A program made the translations under genes and the position numbers. From assembly GCA_937871355.1 (NCBI GenBank), contig CALMPX010000040.1, positions 1-11,417 on the forward strand: a DNA stretch of 11,417 bases, given 5' to 3'. The notes under the pieces were generated by a model. It worked only from the letters and a program-made list of their open reading frames with translations, was not told where the DNA came from and made no database searches. How positions within the stretch are numbered: position 1 is the stretch's first letter; each line of letters begins with the position of its first letter. Positions 1-5,945 of the stretch are shown one piece after another. Origin of the DNA: an uncultured Bdellovibrio sp. Lineage in GTDB: Bacteria; Bdellovibrionota; Bdellovibrionia; Bdellovibrionales; Bdellovibrionaceae.

Positions 1-6
1 GTAAAA

Positions 7-444
7 ATGAAAGAAAAAATTATGAATAAGAAAATTGATCGCTCTGTCTTAGACCCTGAAACTATGATCGCTCTTAAAGGTATTTTTAATCAGGCCGAAA
101 CAGAACTAGGCGACGTTATAAATATAACCACTAAAAATATCATTAATTTTTTGTTAAAAAATCGTAATTTCCTGCTTTCTAAAGATGAAATCGATATGTT
201 TAAAATTGATAATCACGATATCGTTAAAGCATTGAAAAAGACCACTCAAGAGGCTATTCGTTCAAGAAAAAGTGGCCTTAAAGTCGACTATAGCGATATA
301 CAAAAAATTATTCAGACACCCAGTGTTAATGAAAAAATAGACGTCACAAAGCCTCAGCAGAAAAAGAAAAAAACAGATAAGCCTGTTTTAATCGACAATA
401 CGTCAAACTCATTGCCAGACAAGGATAAGAAGGAATCTGAATGA
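7..444 (+). CDS. hypothetical protein with basic low-complexity tail, mobile-element associated
   Basis: I do not recognise this 145-residue protein. Residues 1-100 look largely helical and soluble, without a signal peptide. From about residue 113 the chain becomes a lysine-rich, low-complexity tail (KPQQKKKK, ending DKDKKESE), suggesting a disordered nucleic-acid-binding extension. ATG codons at 7 and 22 are both possible starts; upstream sequence is missing, so the choice is open. The stop codon overlaps the start of a 26-codon ORF (ATGA at 441-444), and an excisionase-like gene and an integrase follow, so it probably belongs to the element's integration/excision operon. A plasmid-mobilisation accessory or replication-helper role would fit the context but is only a guess. 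Confidence 0.7.
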   Translation: MKEKIMNKKIDRSVLDPETMIALKGIFNQAETELGDVINITTKNIINFLLKNRNFLLSKDEIDMFKIDNHDIVKALKKTTQEAIRSRKSGLKVDYSDIQKIIQTPSVNEKIDVTKPQQKKKKTDKPVLIDNTSNSLPDKDKKESE

Positions 445-521
445 TTTTAAACAGTGTTAATTTGAATCCAAAAAAGTCTCATTTATATATGAAAAAAAGC
501 CCTTTAATGTTTACGGTTTGA
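441..521 (+). CDS. 26-codon small ORF translationally coupled on both sides
   Basis: This short frame encodes 26 residues (begins MILNSVNLNP, ends MKKSPLMFTV). Its ATG overlaps the upstream stop codon as ATGA at 441-444. An AAGGA ribosome-binding sequence at about 430-434 lies 6 nt before it. Its TGA (519-521) overlaps the TTG start of the excisionase-like gene as TTGA. It thus fills exactly the gap between two genes by the same 4-nt overlaps seen at the integrase start. It may be a coupling leader that delivers ribosomes to the poorly initiated TTG downstream, or a real small protein. Translation is inferred from the layout and RBS only. Confidence 0.5.
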   Translation: MILNSVNLNPKKSHLYMKKSPLMFTV

Positions 522-748
522 GTAGTATAAATAAATCAACGGATGAAACGAATGTTTCATCCGAGTTCTTTGACAAGTTGAAGTGGATTACAACAAAAGA
601 AGCGGCTATTTTTTTAGGAATTAGCGAAAATGCTTTACGAATTATGGTTTGCAGAAGACAAATCGTTTTTTATAAATTCGGACGAAGACTAAGATTTAAC
701 GTAAATGATCTTGCGTCTTTTTTTACTCTACAAGGAGTAAAAAAATGA
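518..748 (+). CDS. excisionase-like helix-turn-helix DNA-binding protein
   Basis: A 76-residue protein with a winged HTH of the MerR/excisionase type (HTH_17 family) at about residues 24-72. The pattern W-I-T-T-K-E-A-A-x-F-L-G-I at 23-35 is followed by a recognition helix, and K-F-G-R-R-L-R-F-N-V-N-D-L forms the wing, both typical of Xis-like proteins. It probably bends DNA at the att site and steers the adjacent integrase towards excision, or represses the operon. The only plausible start is TTG at 518; no convincing Shine-Dalgarno sequence precedes it, so initiation probably depends on the small ORF whose stop overlaps it. Its TGA overlaps the integrase ATG by 4 nt. Codons 8-15 form a perfect hairpin. 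Confidence 0.85.
   Translation: MSSINKSTDETNVSSEFFDKLKWITTKEAAIFLGISENALRIMVCRRQIVFYKFGRRLRFNVNDLASFFTLQGVKK
540..563 (+). promoter_or_regulatory. perfect 10-bp hairpin inside the excisionase gene
   Basis: CGGATGAAAC at 540-549 and its exact complement GTTTCATCCG at 554-563 enclose the loop GAAT. It begins 22 nt after the TTG start. No T-run follows, so an intrinsic terminator is unlikely. An mRNA structure limiting translation, or a dyad operator bound by the HTH protein itself, are the two readings. The dyad is directly visible; its role is inferred. Confidence 0.6.
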
Positions 749-1851
749 TAAAATCATATATCAAAGGTAATAAAAAATATTACGAAGTTTTTGTAAGCGA
801 AAGAATAAGTAATAAAAAGCAGATTTCAAAAAGAAAACGCGGAATTAACTCAGAACGCGAAGCTAAACAAGTTGAATTTGAATTAAAGACAGAGTTGCAA
901 AATATTGTTAACAAAGTGCCGTCATGGAATTGGTTAAACTGGAAATCTGAAATTATAACAAGAGTTTCAGCCAAGTTTAAAAAGGCTACAGTTCAAAACT
1001 ATGAAAGCTATATAAAGAAATGGGTCCCAAAAGAATGGGACTCAAAAAAACTGGACCAAATCCAAGCCCATGATATTTATAAAGCAATTGAATTAACGAA
1101 GCCATTTTTAAGCCCTGTTTCACAACACACCTTTTTAAAAATATTAAAGCGTATTTTTCAAGAAGCTGTTGAATGTGGAATTTTAAACGCAAACCCGGCA
1201 AAAAGCGTTTCGGTACAAGTTCCTGAATCTAACAAAAAAGTGCTTAATACGAGCGAAGTTGATGATTTGCTCTTTAAAGCCAAAGAGTACAATCATCGCT
1301 TTTTTCCAATTTGGTGCTTAGCCGTTAAAACAGGAATGCGCTCAGGTGAGCTTTATGCCTTAACTTGGGGTGATGTAGATTTTGAAAGAAATCTTATAAC
1401 TGTAAGTAAACAGTGGACAAAAAAAGATGGCTTAACCGCAACTAAGAACAGAGGAAATCGGATCGTTCCAATAAGTCAGGATTTAAACAAGTTTCTACAC
1501 GAACTCAAACAAGTAGAAACGCCAAATTCTGACCCCGTCCTGCCTAGATTAGTTGAATGGACGCACGGAGAACAATCTAAAGTTTTACGGGAATTCTGCA
1601 AGGCTACTAATATCAAAGAGGTTAAGTTTCATGACTTACGAGCCACCTTTATCACCAACATGCTGTCGCAAGGCGTCCCGTTGGTTAAGGTTATGAGTAT
1701 AGTTGGTCATAAAAAAATGGAAACGACAGACATCTATTTAAGATTAGCCGGTGTTGATATTAAGGGCGCAACGGATGCACTAACCTACACTGTTCCGACT
1801 GCAAAAGAAGTACACGATAACGTCATTTCAGTGAATTTCAGTAAGGCTTAG
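745..1851 (+). CDS. int: tyrosine recombinase / integrase
   Basis: A 368-residue phage-type integrase that would catalyse site-specific integration and excision of the element. An N-terminal AP2-like arm-binding region (about 1-55) is followed by a SAM-like core-binding domain (about 60-160) and the catalytic domain (about 170-345). The whole active set is visible: Arg199 (TGMRSGEL), Lys234, His296-x-x-Arg299 (HDLRATF), His322 (VGHKK) and the nucleophile Tyr331 (DIYLRLAG). Length and motifs are intact, so it is probably active. The start is well supported: ATG at 745 overlaps the upstream stop and is preceded by AAGGAG at about 730. Its stop lies about 60 nt before a tRNA-3'-end-like sequence, the usual position for an attachment site. 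The natural target is inferred to be a tRNA-Gly gene outside the window. Confidence 0.96.
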   Translation: MIKSYIKGNKKYYEVFVSERISNKKQISKRKRGINSEREAKQVEFELKTELQNIVNKVPSWNWLNWKSEIITRVSAKFKKATVQNYESYIKKWVPKEWDSKKLDQIQAHDIYKAIELTKPFLSPVSQHTFLKILKRIFQEAVECGILNANPAKSVSVQVPESNKKVLNTSEVDDLLFKAKEYNHRFFPIWCLAVKTGMRSGELYALTWGDVDFERNLITVSKQWTKKDGLTATKNRGNRIVPISQDLNKFLHELKQVETPNSDPVLPRLVEWTHGEQSKVLREFCKATNIKEVKFHDLRATFITNMLSQGVPLVKVMSIVGHKKMETTDIYLRLAGVDIKGATDALTYTVPTAKEVHDNVISVNFSKA

Positions 1852-1916
1852 ACAGATGTGAACAACGTAAAATATTATACTAGTAATAACAGTAGGATAC
1901 GGTCAGGCCGTCTCCC

Positions 1917-1937
1917 GCTCCAACATTCTGTTGGAGC
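1917..1937 (+). terminator. 8-bp hairpin at att module A, possible terminator of the integrase operon
   Basis: GCTCCAAC (1917-1924) pairs perfectly with GTTGGAGC (1930-1937) around loop ATTCT. Only TTT then GG follows, so it would be a weak intrinsic terminator. The left arm includes the tRNA-like CCA end. The same hairpin, with another loop, recurs at 4778-4806. Confidence 0.4.
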
Positions 1938-2042
1938 TTTGGTCCGCGAAATCATCATCAATAAATACAAACAGTTACCCAAATCACCAATACAAGAGCA
2001 AAAGATCAGACATTTCTTGAAATTTCACCAGATTTCAAAGTT

Positions 2043-2072
2043 TGATGACAGATTGATGACACGCTGATGACA
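2043..2072 (+). repeat. three TGATGACA direct repeats, 11-bp period
   Basis: TGATGACA occurs at 2043-2050, 2054-2061 and 2065-2072, exactly one helical turn apart. Repeats in phase next to an att-like core suggest integrase or excisionase arm-type binding sites. The matching place in module B has TGTGAACA three times. Confidence 0.65.
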
Positions 2073-2191
2073 GGTTTTGAACCTTAAATTTAGCTCTCAA
2101 ATCTTCAAATTTTGATGGTATTCCAATTTATGAGATTGGCAATACGGATAATCATTCACAGGCATTCGATTCATCAGGAACTTTATTAACA

Positions 2192-2271
2192 AAAGGAGTT
2201 TTTATGGGGGAATCATTAGTTTTATAAAATCAGTTATTCTTTTGGCTTTTATGCTTGGTGTGTCGAGCTGA
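2192..2271 (+). pseudogene. decayed start of a lipoprotein gene
   Basis: An AAAGGAG ribosome-binding sequence at 2192-2198 precedes ATG at 2204, but that frame stops after seven codons (TAA at 2225-2227). One extra base in the G-run at 2206-2210 would join the ATG to a frame reading GGIISFIKSVILLAFMLGVSS, a lipoprotein-type signal sequence. The next codon, where the lipobox Cys would stand, is TGA (2269-2271), one base from TGC or TGT. The S41 gene, on the other strand, ends 11 nt further on, so nothing of the mature protein remains. I read this as a gene remnant cut off at the cargo boundary. A second open frame (about 2081-2227) runs through the same bases but shows no recognisable domain. 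Confidence 0.35.
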
Positions 2272-2281
2272 TCAATTTGAT

Positions 2282-3505
2282 TCATTTATTAAATTCAGTA
2301 GAAATATTTTTCAATAAAACATCCAACGCATCTTTTCCAGATTCAATAAAAATATCGGGTTTAATTCCATTTTTTTCGATAAAGCGACCATCTTTATAAG
2401 TATTAAATGAAGTAGCCAATTGAATGATTACAGACGAATGAGGAAGCATGATAAAACCATTATTTCCAAAATGAACATAACCTGCAGTATTTTGTCCGAC
2501 TTTTTTTACATGAGGCATATTTTCGAAAAAATCAATAGTACTTTCGCCACTTGATCCACATCGGCGATCCATCAAAATATAAATATTTCCTTTGTGTTGA
2601 TATTTTGATTTCAGCGATTCAGTTTTTAATTCTTTCTCCGCTGTCTCAATGACAAGCTCTTTTCTTAGATCTACTTTTTCGCCATTTTCTGAACGTTCTG
2701 CGAATCTATTTAATTTATTGATCCAATCCAACTCAGCATGTTCTAGTTTTTGATGGTTTTTTTTGATTATCATAACTGCATTAGCCATCACTATAAAAGA
2801 TTCTTTTGTATTCATATCAAATGGATCTGCATAGGGTAACTTAACTTGAGACCCATATAAATAATTAGCTAACCATCCACCTTTTGAATCATCTCCACCA
2901 CTATTTCCTCGAAGATCTAAAATTACGATATCATTAGGTTTCAAAGTTTTTCTAATTTTGTCTTCAAACCCTTTCCACAACTCAGAGTTTGGATTTGGAA
3001 ACTGAGTAATTCCAATCAATGAAACTCGCTGATGACCAATTAACTTAGAATCTACTTTCCAAATCTTATCTCCTGCTAAATTGGGACCAATAAGATTTTC
3101 CTGAGGTCGTTCAATAAATGATTCTTTAAAATTAATTCTCGTATTGTCTGACTTTTTAAAATACACGCCTAAATGATTATCAGATATTTTTACAAACGAC
3201 TTCGCTAAGCTATTTCCCAACTGTTCGACTGTTTTTAAATTTCTTAAAGAGTTAATTTCTTTTTTTAATGTTTCAAACTCACCACGAGGCAGTTTTAGTG
3301 AACCGCTGTAGCCGTGATCTAATGAATATAGTAAAAAATCTATATCTTCATTAAGTTCGGCTGAATTTAAATTTTTCTGTAAATCTCTATTTATATTATA
3401 TTTTGAATTAAAACGTAAATCCACTGAACTCCCCTTTTCATTTTTTTGTGCACAGGCTGAAGTCACTAGGACTATAATTATAACTATTTTTTTTAAATTG
3501 CACAC
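2282..3505 (-). CDS. S41-family serine peptidase lipoprotein
   Basis: About 407 residues. A signal sequence ends in V-T-S-A-C (lipobox Cys20 counted from the GTG at 3511), so the protein is lipid-anchored outside the inner membrane. The C-terminal half is an S41 (C-terminal-processing/tricorn core-like) domain: DIVILDLRGNSGGD at about 194-207, then RRCGSSGE at 316-323, where Ser320 is the likely nucleophile, and VGQNTAG at 338-344. The Lys of the classical CtpA/Prc Ser-Lys dyad is not visible in that last motif, so it resembles the other S41 subfamilies. No PDZ domain is recognisable. GTG at 3505 is preferred over GTG at 3511 because GAGAGG lies 5 nt before it. The gene starts about 20 nt after the Fic gene's stop on the same strand, making it the third gene of that operon. 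Substrate unknown. Confidence 0.88.
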   Translation of the reverse strand: MCNLKKIVIIIVLVTSACAQKNEKGSSVDLRFNSKYNINRDLQKNLNSAELNEDIDFLLYSLDHGYSGSLKLPRGEFETLKKEINSLRNLKTVEQLGNSLAKSFVKISDNHLGVYFKKSDNTRINFKESFIERPQENLIGPNLAGDKIWKVDSKLIGHQRVSLIGITQFPNPNSELWKGFEDKIRKTLKPNDIVILDLRGNSGGDDSKGGWLANYLYGSQVKLPYADPFDMNTKESFIVMANAVMIIKKNHQKLEHAELDWINKLNRFAERSENGEKVDLRKELVIETAEKELKTESLKSKYQHKGNIYILMDRRCGSSGESTIDFFENMPHVKKVGQNTAGYVHFGNNGFIMLPHSSVIIQLATSFNTYKDGRFIEKNGIKPDIFIESGKDALDVLLKNISTEFNK

Positions 3506-3527
3506 ACTCACCTCTCTTATTTAACTG

Positions 3528-4124
3528 TTACAAATACAAAAAATGAATCAACTCATCAAACTTCTTCTGATCGGCTTGCTTCAACGCTTGAATGTATCTC
3601 TCACGAATCCCACCCTCTTGATTAATGTCCCCATTAACACATGCAGCTCCCCATGTTGGAATCTGCTGATTATACTTCGCTGCCAACAAATCTGTATGCA
3701 ATCGTGAGTAACGACCATTACCATTTGGAAACGGATGAATAAAGACAATCCTATGATGAAAGTGTGCTAAAATTTCAGTCCAATTATAAGATTGGTGTTC
3801 AATCCAGGTTTGAACATCTTTCATTAAAATAAAAACTTGCGTCGATATTTGTGAGGAATCAATTCCTATCGACTTCTGAGTCGTTCTATATTGACCGCTC
3901 CACGCCCACACATCACCATACATGCGCTTGTGCAGAAGTCTTACAAAAGATTCATCCAAAATTTCTTTTCGATATTTTAAAGCCCAGCTCTTACCTTCGA
4001 TAATATTTTGCTGTTCTAAAAAATTAAGTTCACTTTGCGTAATGATATCATCTGGAATCAATCCATTAAGTTCATCCGGATCAAGCGGAGTCGATCCTTT
4101 TGGATATTCAGGTTGAAATTTCAT
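3528..4124 (-). CDS. mobile mystery protein B, Fic-domain protein
   Basis: A 198-residue Fic-fold protein of the mobile mystery protein B type (TIGR02613). The opening EYPKGSTPLDPDELNGLIP, the LLHKRMYGDVWAWSGQYR segment (63-80) and the Fic motif HPFPNGNGR (His130 to Arg138) are characteristic. Fic enzymes transfer AMP or other phosphate-containing groups to target proteins, with the motif His as base. The position usually held by Asp or Glu before the glycine (metal contact) is Asn134; I recall this as normal for the subfamily, so activity cannot be assumed. The ATG follows the stop of the partner HTH gene by one nucleotide (TAA-C-ATG), so the two are coupled. The pair travels with mobile elements and has a toxin/antitoxin-like layout; its true function is unknown. 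Confidence 0.9.
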   Translation of the reverse strand: MKFQPEYPKGSTPLDPDELNGLIPDDIITQSELNFLEQQNIIEGKSWALKYRKEILDESFVRLLHKRMYGDVWAWSGQYRTTQKSIGIDSSQISTQVFILMKDVQTWIEHQSYNWTEILAHFHHRIVFIHPFPNGNGRYSRLHTDLLAAKYNQQIPTWGAACVNGDINQEGGIRERYIQALKQADQKKFDELIHFLYL

Positions 4125-4125
4125 G

Positions 4126-4602
4126 TTATTTGTTTTTAATCCACAGTCTTGGATCTAAATCTTGTTTTAATTCTAGCGCGAGCTGCTTAATCTGCTTATC
4201 AGTGGTCGTTTTTTTCACGCCTTGTTGTTCAAGATTCATCGAATAGGACACGCCTTGAACAATACTCTTTGCTAAAGCTTCGGCTTTCTTTTCTAAAATA
4301 TCGTCAAATGATTTATACTGCGATTTTGGTACTACCATATAAACCACTTCGCAATCCATCGCCTCTGCCGCTTTGAATAGGCTTTTTAATGAAGTACTTT
4401 GTTTAACTTCGCCAGCCTCTATTTGTGAAACGCTGTTTTTTCCTACCTTCATTAAATCGGCCAATTGTCTGGTCGTTATACCAAGCGCCATCCGAACTGA
4501 CTTGATCCACCCCTTCTTCAAGGGTTTAAGCTTCAGCGCATTTTCAATTTTTTCATCTAATATAAGTCTTTGACTGTGAAGTCTTTTTTTGTCGTTTTTC
4601 AT
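4126..4602 (-). CDS. mobile mystery protein A, XRE-type HTH regulator
   Basis: A 158-residue protein matching mobile mystery protein A (TIGR02612). It has an N-terminal basic helix, then GWIKSVRMALGITTRQLADLMKVGKNSVSQIEAGE (about 31-65) as a Cro/C1-type HTH, followed by TLKSLF-like and C-E-V-V-Y-M-V-V-P (84-92) strands and a helical tail with SYSMNLEQQ. It is the first gene of the mysA-mysB-S41 operon and sits where an antitoxin or autorepressor would. Its upstream region is full of TGGTCA half-sites and an inverted repeat flanking a TATAAA box, supporting autoregulation. The ATG at 4602 lacks a clear Shine-Dalgarno sequence; if the TATAAA box is used, the leader is only about 10 nt. Confidence 0.9.
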   Translation of the reverse strand: MKNDKKRLHSQRLILDEKIENALKLKPLKKGWIKSVRMALGITTRQLADLMKVGKNSVSQIEAGEVKQSTSLKSLFKAAEAMDCEVVYMVVPKSQYKSFDDILEKKAEALAKSIVQGVSYSMNLEQQGVKKTTTDKQIKQLALELKQDLDPRLWIKNK

Positions 4603-4605
4603 GTG

Positions 4606-4633
4606 CTTATGGTCATATATTTATACCCATAAG
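4606..4633 (-). promoter_or_regulatory. operator/promoter of the mobile mystery operon
   Basis: CTTATGG (4606-4612) and CCATAAG (4627-4633) form a perfect inverted repeat. On the minus strand they flank TATAAA (complement of 4620-4625), a plausible -10 box. A repressor bound here would block the promoter. The likely binder is the HTH protein encoded just downstream. Confidence 0.5.
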
Positions 4634-4696
4634 TCAATTTTTTGGTCATTTATAAATGGTCAAAACAAGACTTTATGTATATGTAAAAATGACCAT
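4609..4696. promoter_or_regulatory. cluster of TGGTCA half-sites
   Basis: ATGGTCAT at 4609-4616, TGGTCAT at 4643-4649 and ATGGTCA at 4656-4662 lie on the plus strand; the complement ATGACCAT lies at 4689-4696. The outermost two make an exact 8-bp inverted pair. Four copies in 88 bp upstream of an HTH gene suggest cooperative repressor binding. Confidence 0.5.
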
Positions 4697-4777
4697 TAAT
4701 AATAGACATGATGCTCTTTGATGACATGACAATTAAAAAGTCAGCAAATTCCATTGCTTATGGTAGTCCCGTCACCC

Positions 4778-4806
4778 GCTCCAAATTCCGTTCTAGGAAT
4801 TGGAGC
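4778..4806 (+). terminator. hairpin at att module B
   Basis: GCTCCA (4778-4783) pairs with TGGAGC (4801-4806). After one bulged A, ATTCC (4785-4789) pairs with GGAAT (4796-4800) around loop GTTCTA. It is longer than the module A hairpin yet keeps the same base and tail. Only TTT follows, so termination would be weak; it may be a recombination or tRNA-terminator remnant. Confidence 0.35.
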
Positions 4807-4907
4807 TTTGGTCCGCAAGTTCAATAGTTCTAAGTACTTAAAATCACACAAAACCAAACTGATGAATGAATCATTTATTTCATTAAATTTCGGTATATTT
4901 CAACTTT

Positions 4908-4936
4908 TGTGAACAAGTGTGAACACGCTGTGAACA
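4908..4936 (+). repeat. three TGTGAACA direct repeats, 10-11 bp period
   Basis: TGTGAACA at 4908-4915, 4918-4925 and 4929-4936. They occupy the same position as the TGATGACA triplet of module A, 92 nt after the conserved 17-nt tail (96 nt in A), with the same CGC linker between copies two and three. Candidate arm-type sites for a related recombinase. One further TGTGAACA lies at 1857-1864, just after the integrase stop. Confidence 0.65.
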
Positions 4937-5029
4937 GATTTTCAGTCTTAAAATTATGAGTTTTAAGAATGTAAACATGGTTGAATCGACGATTTGCAAA
5001 ATCAATTGAACAAGGGTGTATCTTAGGAG

Positions 5030-5069
5030 TTTCTTTAAAAAAATTCTGTCTCAATATGATAAATTTATA
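5030..5069 (+). repeat. intergenic repeat, copy 1
   Basis: TTTCTTTAAAAAAA (5030-5043), TGTCTCA (5047-5053) and TGATAAATT (5057-5065) recur in the same order and near-identical spacing at 9606-9639. About 30 of 36 bases match. Here it lies in the otherwise empty stretch between module B and the 3' end of the TIGR02147-type gene. A conserved promoter or protein-binding element is possible; no gene follows on the plus strand. Confidence 0.5.
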
Positions 5070-5109
5070 CTTTTTTAGGATTTAATTTGATGTTTAAAAC
5101 TAAACAGGT

Positions 5110-5940
5110 TCAAAAATGAAGAGCGGTCAACAGCTTCACCACCCGATCACCATCATCCGCTATCGAGTCATCGACAAATTTTAAAACCAGCTCTTTAAGT
5201 TCTTTTTTGAAATGAGGCATTTGATTCTCACGAATACAGAACTGCGAAACAAAAAACATTTCACTGGAATTTGGCGTGATCTGAGCTAATCTTTTTTCTG
5301 CTGCCCGTGCACCCTGACTGAATAAATGAGATAAAATGACATCAGTATTTTTCAGCTGAAAAAATACGTGTAGATCTTTAGGAAAATATCGATCATTTTC
5401 GATTTGAATCAGATCGGCCTGATTGAGCAAATTTAAAGTTTTATCTAACTGAGAATCCATTAGACGAGTTCGGCGCTGAATCTCTGTCTTCAGAGCTCCA
5501 GTTTCAGGCTCTCCCAGTGCGGCAAAAACTAAAAACGAAAAAGGATGCTCTAGCACTTTTTGAAAATGTACTTCAGCACTCACTTTTTGAGTTTCATGTT
5601 TTTTAGATAAATTTGTTTGCTTTTGCTGTTTAATATTTTGAATTTTAATATCGATGGTTGAGCGATTGATATCTAGAAAGATATCCGACTCTTCCTTGGC
5701 GACTAATAATTGAAAAAAGTTTTTGTAGACTAACGGTAATTTAAACGCTTGCTCAAAAGCAGAATATGATTTTGCAGTTAGTCGTCTTCGACCATTAACC
5801 ACATCGGCCGGAAAACCTCTGTTACATCCGACCAAACGAGCGAAGTCTGACATTTTTATATTTTTGATTCGAACATAACTTTGCAAAAATGCACGGTAAT
5901 TTTCTGAATCTAATAATAGGGATAAATGATCAGACTTCAT
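5110..5940 (-). CDS. TIGR02147-type transcriptional regulator (DUF4423)
   Basis: A 276-residue protein with the TIGR02147 layout. It opens with a Y-R-A-F-L helix (about 14-18), then an HTH-like segment, KMSDFARLVGCNRGFPADVVNGRRRLT (about 29-55). A middle linker carries the basic, glutamine-rich KIQNIKQQKQTN. The C-terminal DUF4423-like domain contains a winged-helix stretch (TRLMDSQLDKTLNLLNQADLIQ) and ends near 276. The family is abundant in Bdellovibrio-type genomes and is taken to be DNA-binding; targets are unknown. The start ATG lies 5 nt after the stop of the exported-protein gene upstream on the same strand, so the two are probably one operon. No sign of truncation. Confidence 0.8.
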   Translation of the reverse strand: MKSDHLSLLLDSENYRAFLQSYVRIKNIKMSDFARLVGCNRGFPADVVNGRRRLTAKSYSAFEQAFKLPLVYKNFFQLLVAKEESDIFLDINRSTIDIKIQNIKQQKQTNLSKKHETQKVSAEVHFQKVLEHPFSFLVFAALGEPETGALKTEIQRRTRLMDSQLDKTLNLLNQADLIQIENDRYFPKDLHVFFQLKNTDVILSHLFSQGARAAEKRLAQITPNSSEMFFVSQFCIRENQMPHFKKELKELVLKFVDDSIADDGDRVVKLLTALHF

Positions 5941-5945
5941 TATGA

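Larger units (their letters stand above)
1898..2080 (+). other. att-like module A (tRNA-Gly 3'-end-like core, hairpin, triplet repeats)
   Basis: TCTCCCGCTCCA at 1911-1922 resembles an acceptor stem, U73 and CCA end of bacterial tRNA-Gly, but no tRNA body precedes it. It continues into a hairpin (1917-1937), a 17-nt tail (1931-1947) shared exactly with the module at 4759, and three direct repeats at 2043-2072. It sits about 60 nt after the integrase stop. Tyrosine recombinases commonly use tRNA 3' ends, so I read this as an element junction (attR/attP-like). The homology to the second module is visible; attachment function is inferred. Confidence 0.6.
4759..4945 (+). other. att-like module B (second tRNA-Gly 3'-end-like copy)
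   Basis: AGTCCCGTCACCCGCTCCA at 4765-4783 fits the end of a tRNA-Gly (T-stem 3' strand, acceptor strand, U73, CCA), but no tRNA body lies upstream. It shares 13 of 14 bases with 1910-1923 and all 17 bases of 1931-1947 (here 4800-4816). The match resumes about 80 nt later with AAATTTC, ATTTCAA and a triplet of direct repeats. The mobile mystery/S41 operon lies exactly between the two modules, so this is probably the far end of an integrated cargo segment, or the start of another element's arm. Confidence 0.6.

Noticed and set aside
1484..1520. 8-bp inverted repeat GTTTCTAC/GTAGAAAC inside the integrase gene
   Set aside because: Long loop and position in a conserved coding region; most likely incidental.
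1858..2067. 69-codon GTG-started open frame after the integrase
   Set aside because: It runs through the tRNA-like core, the hairpin and the first repeats, has no ribosome-binding site, and the homologous module B shows no matching frame, so it is probably non-coding.
2081..2227. Open frame ending FMGESLVL as a gene fragment
   Set aside because: It has no start of its own, no recognisable domain, and such lengths are common by chance in AT-rich DNA.
4759..4783. A complete tRNA-Gly gene
   Set aside because: Only the 3' end is present; no matching acceptor 5' strand, D-arm or anticodon arm occurs upstream here or at 1898.
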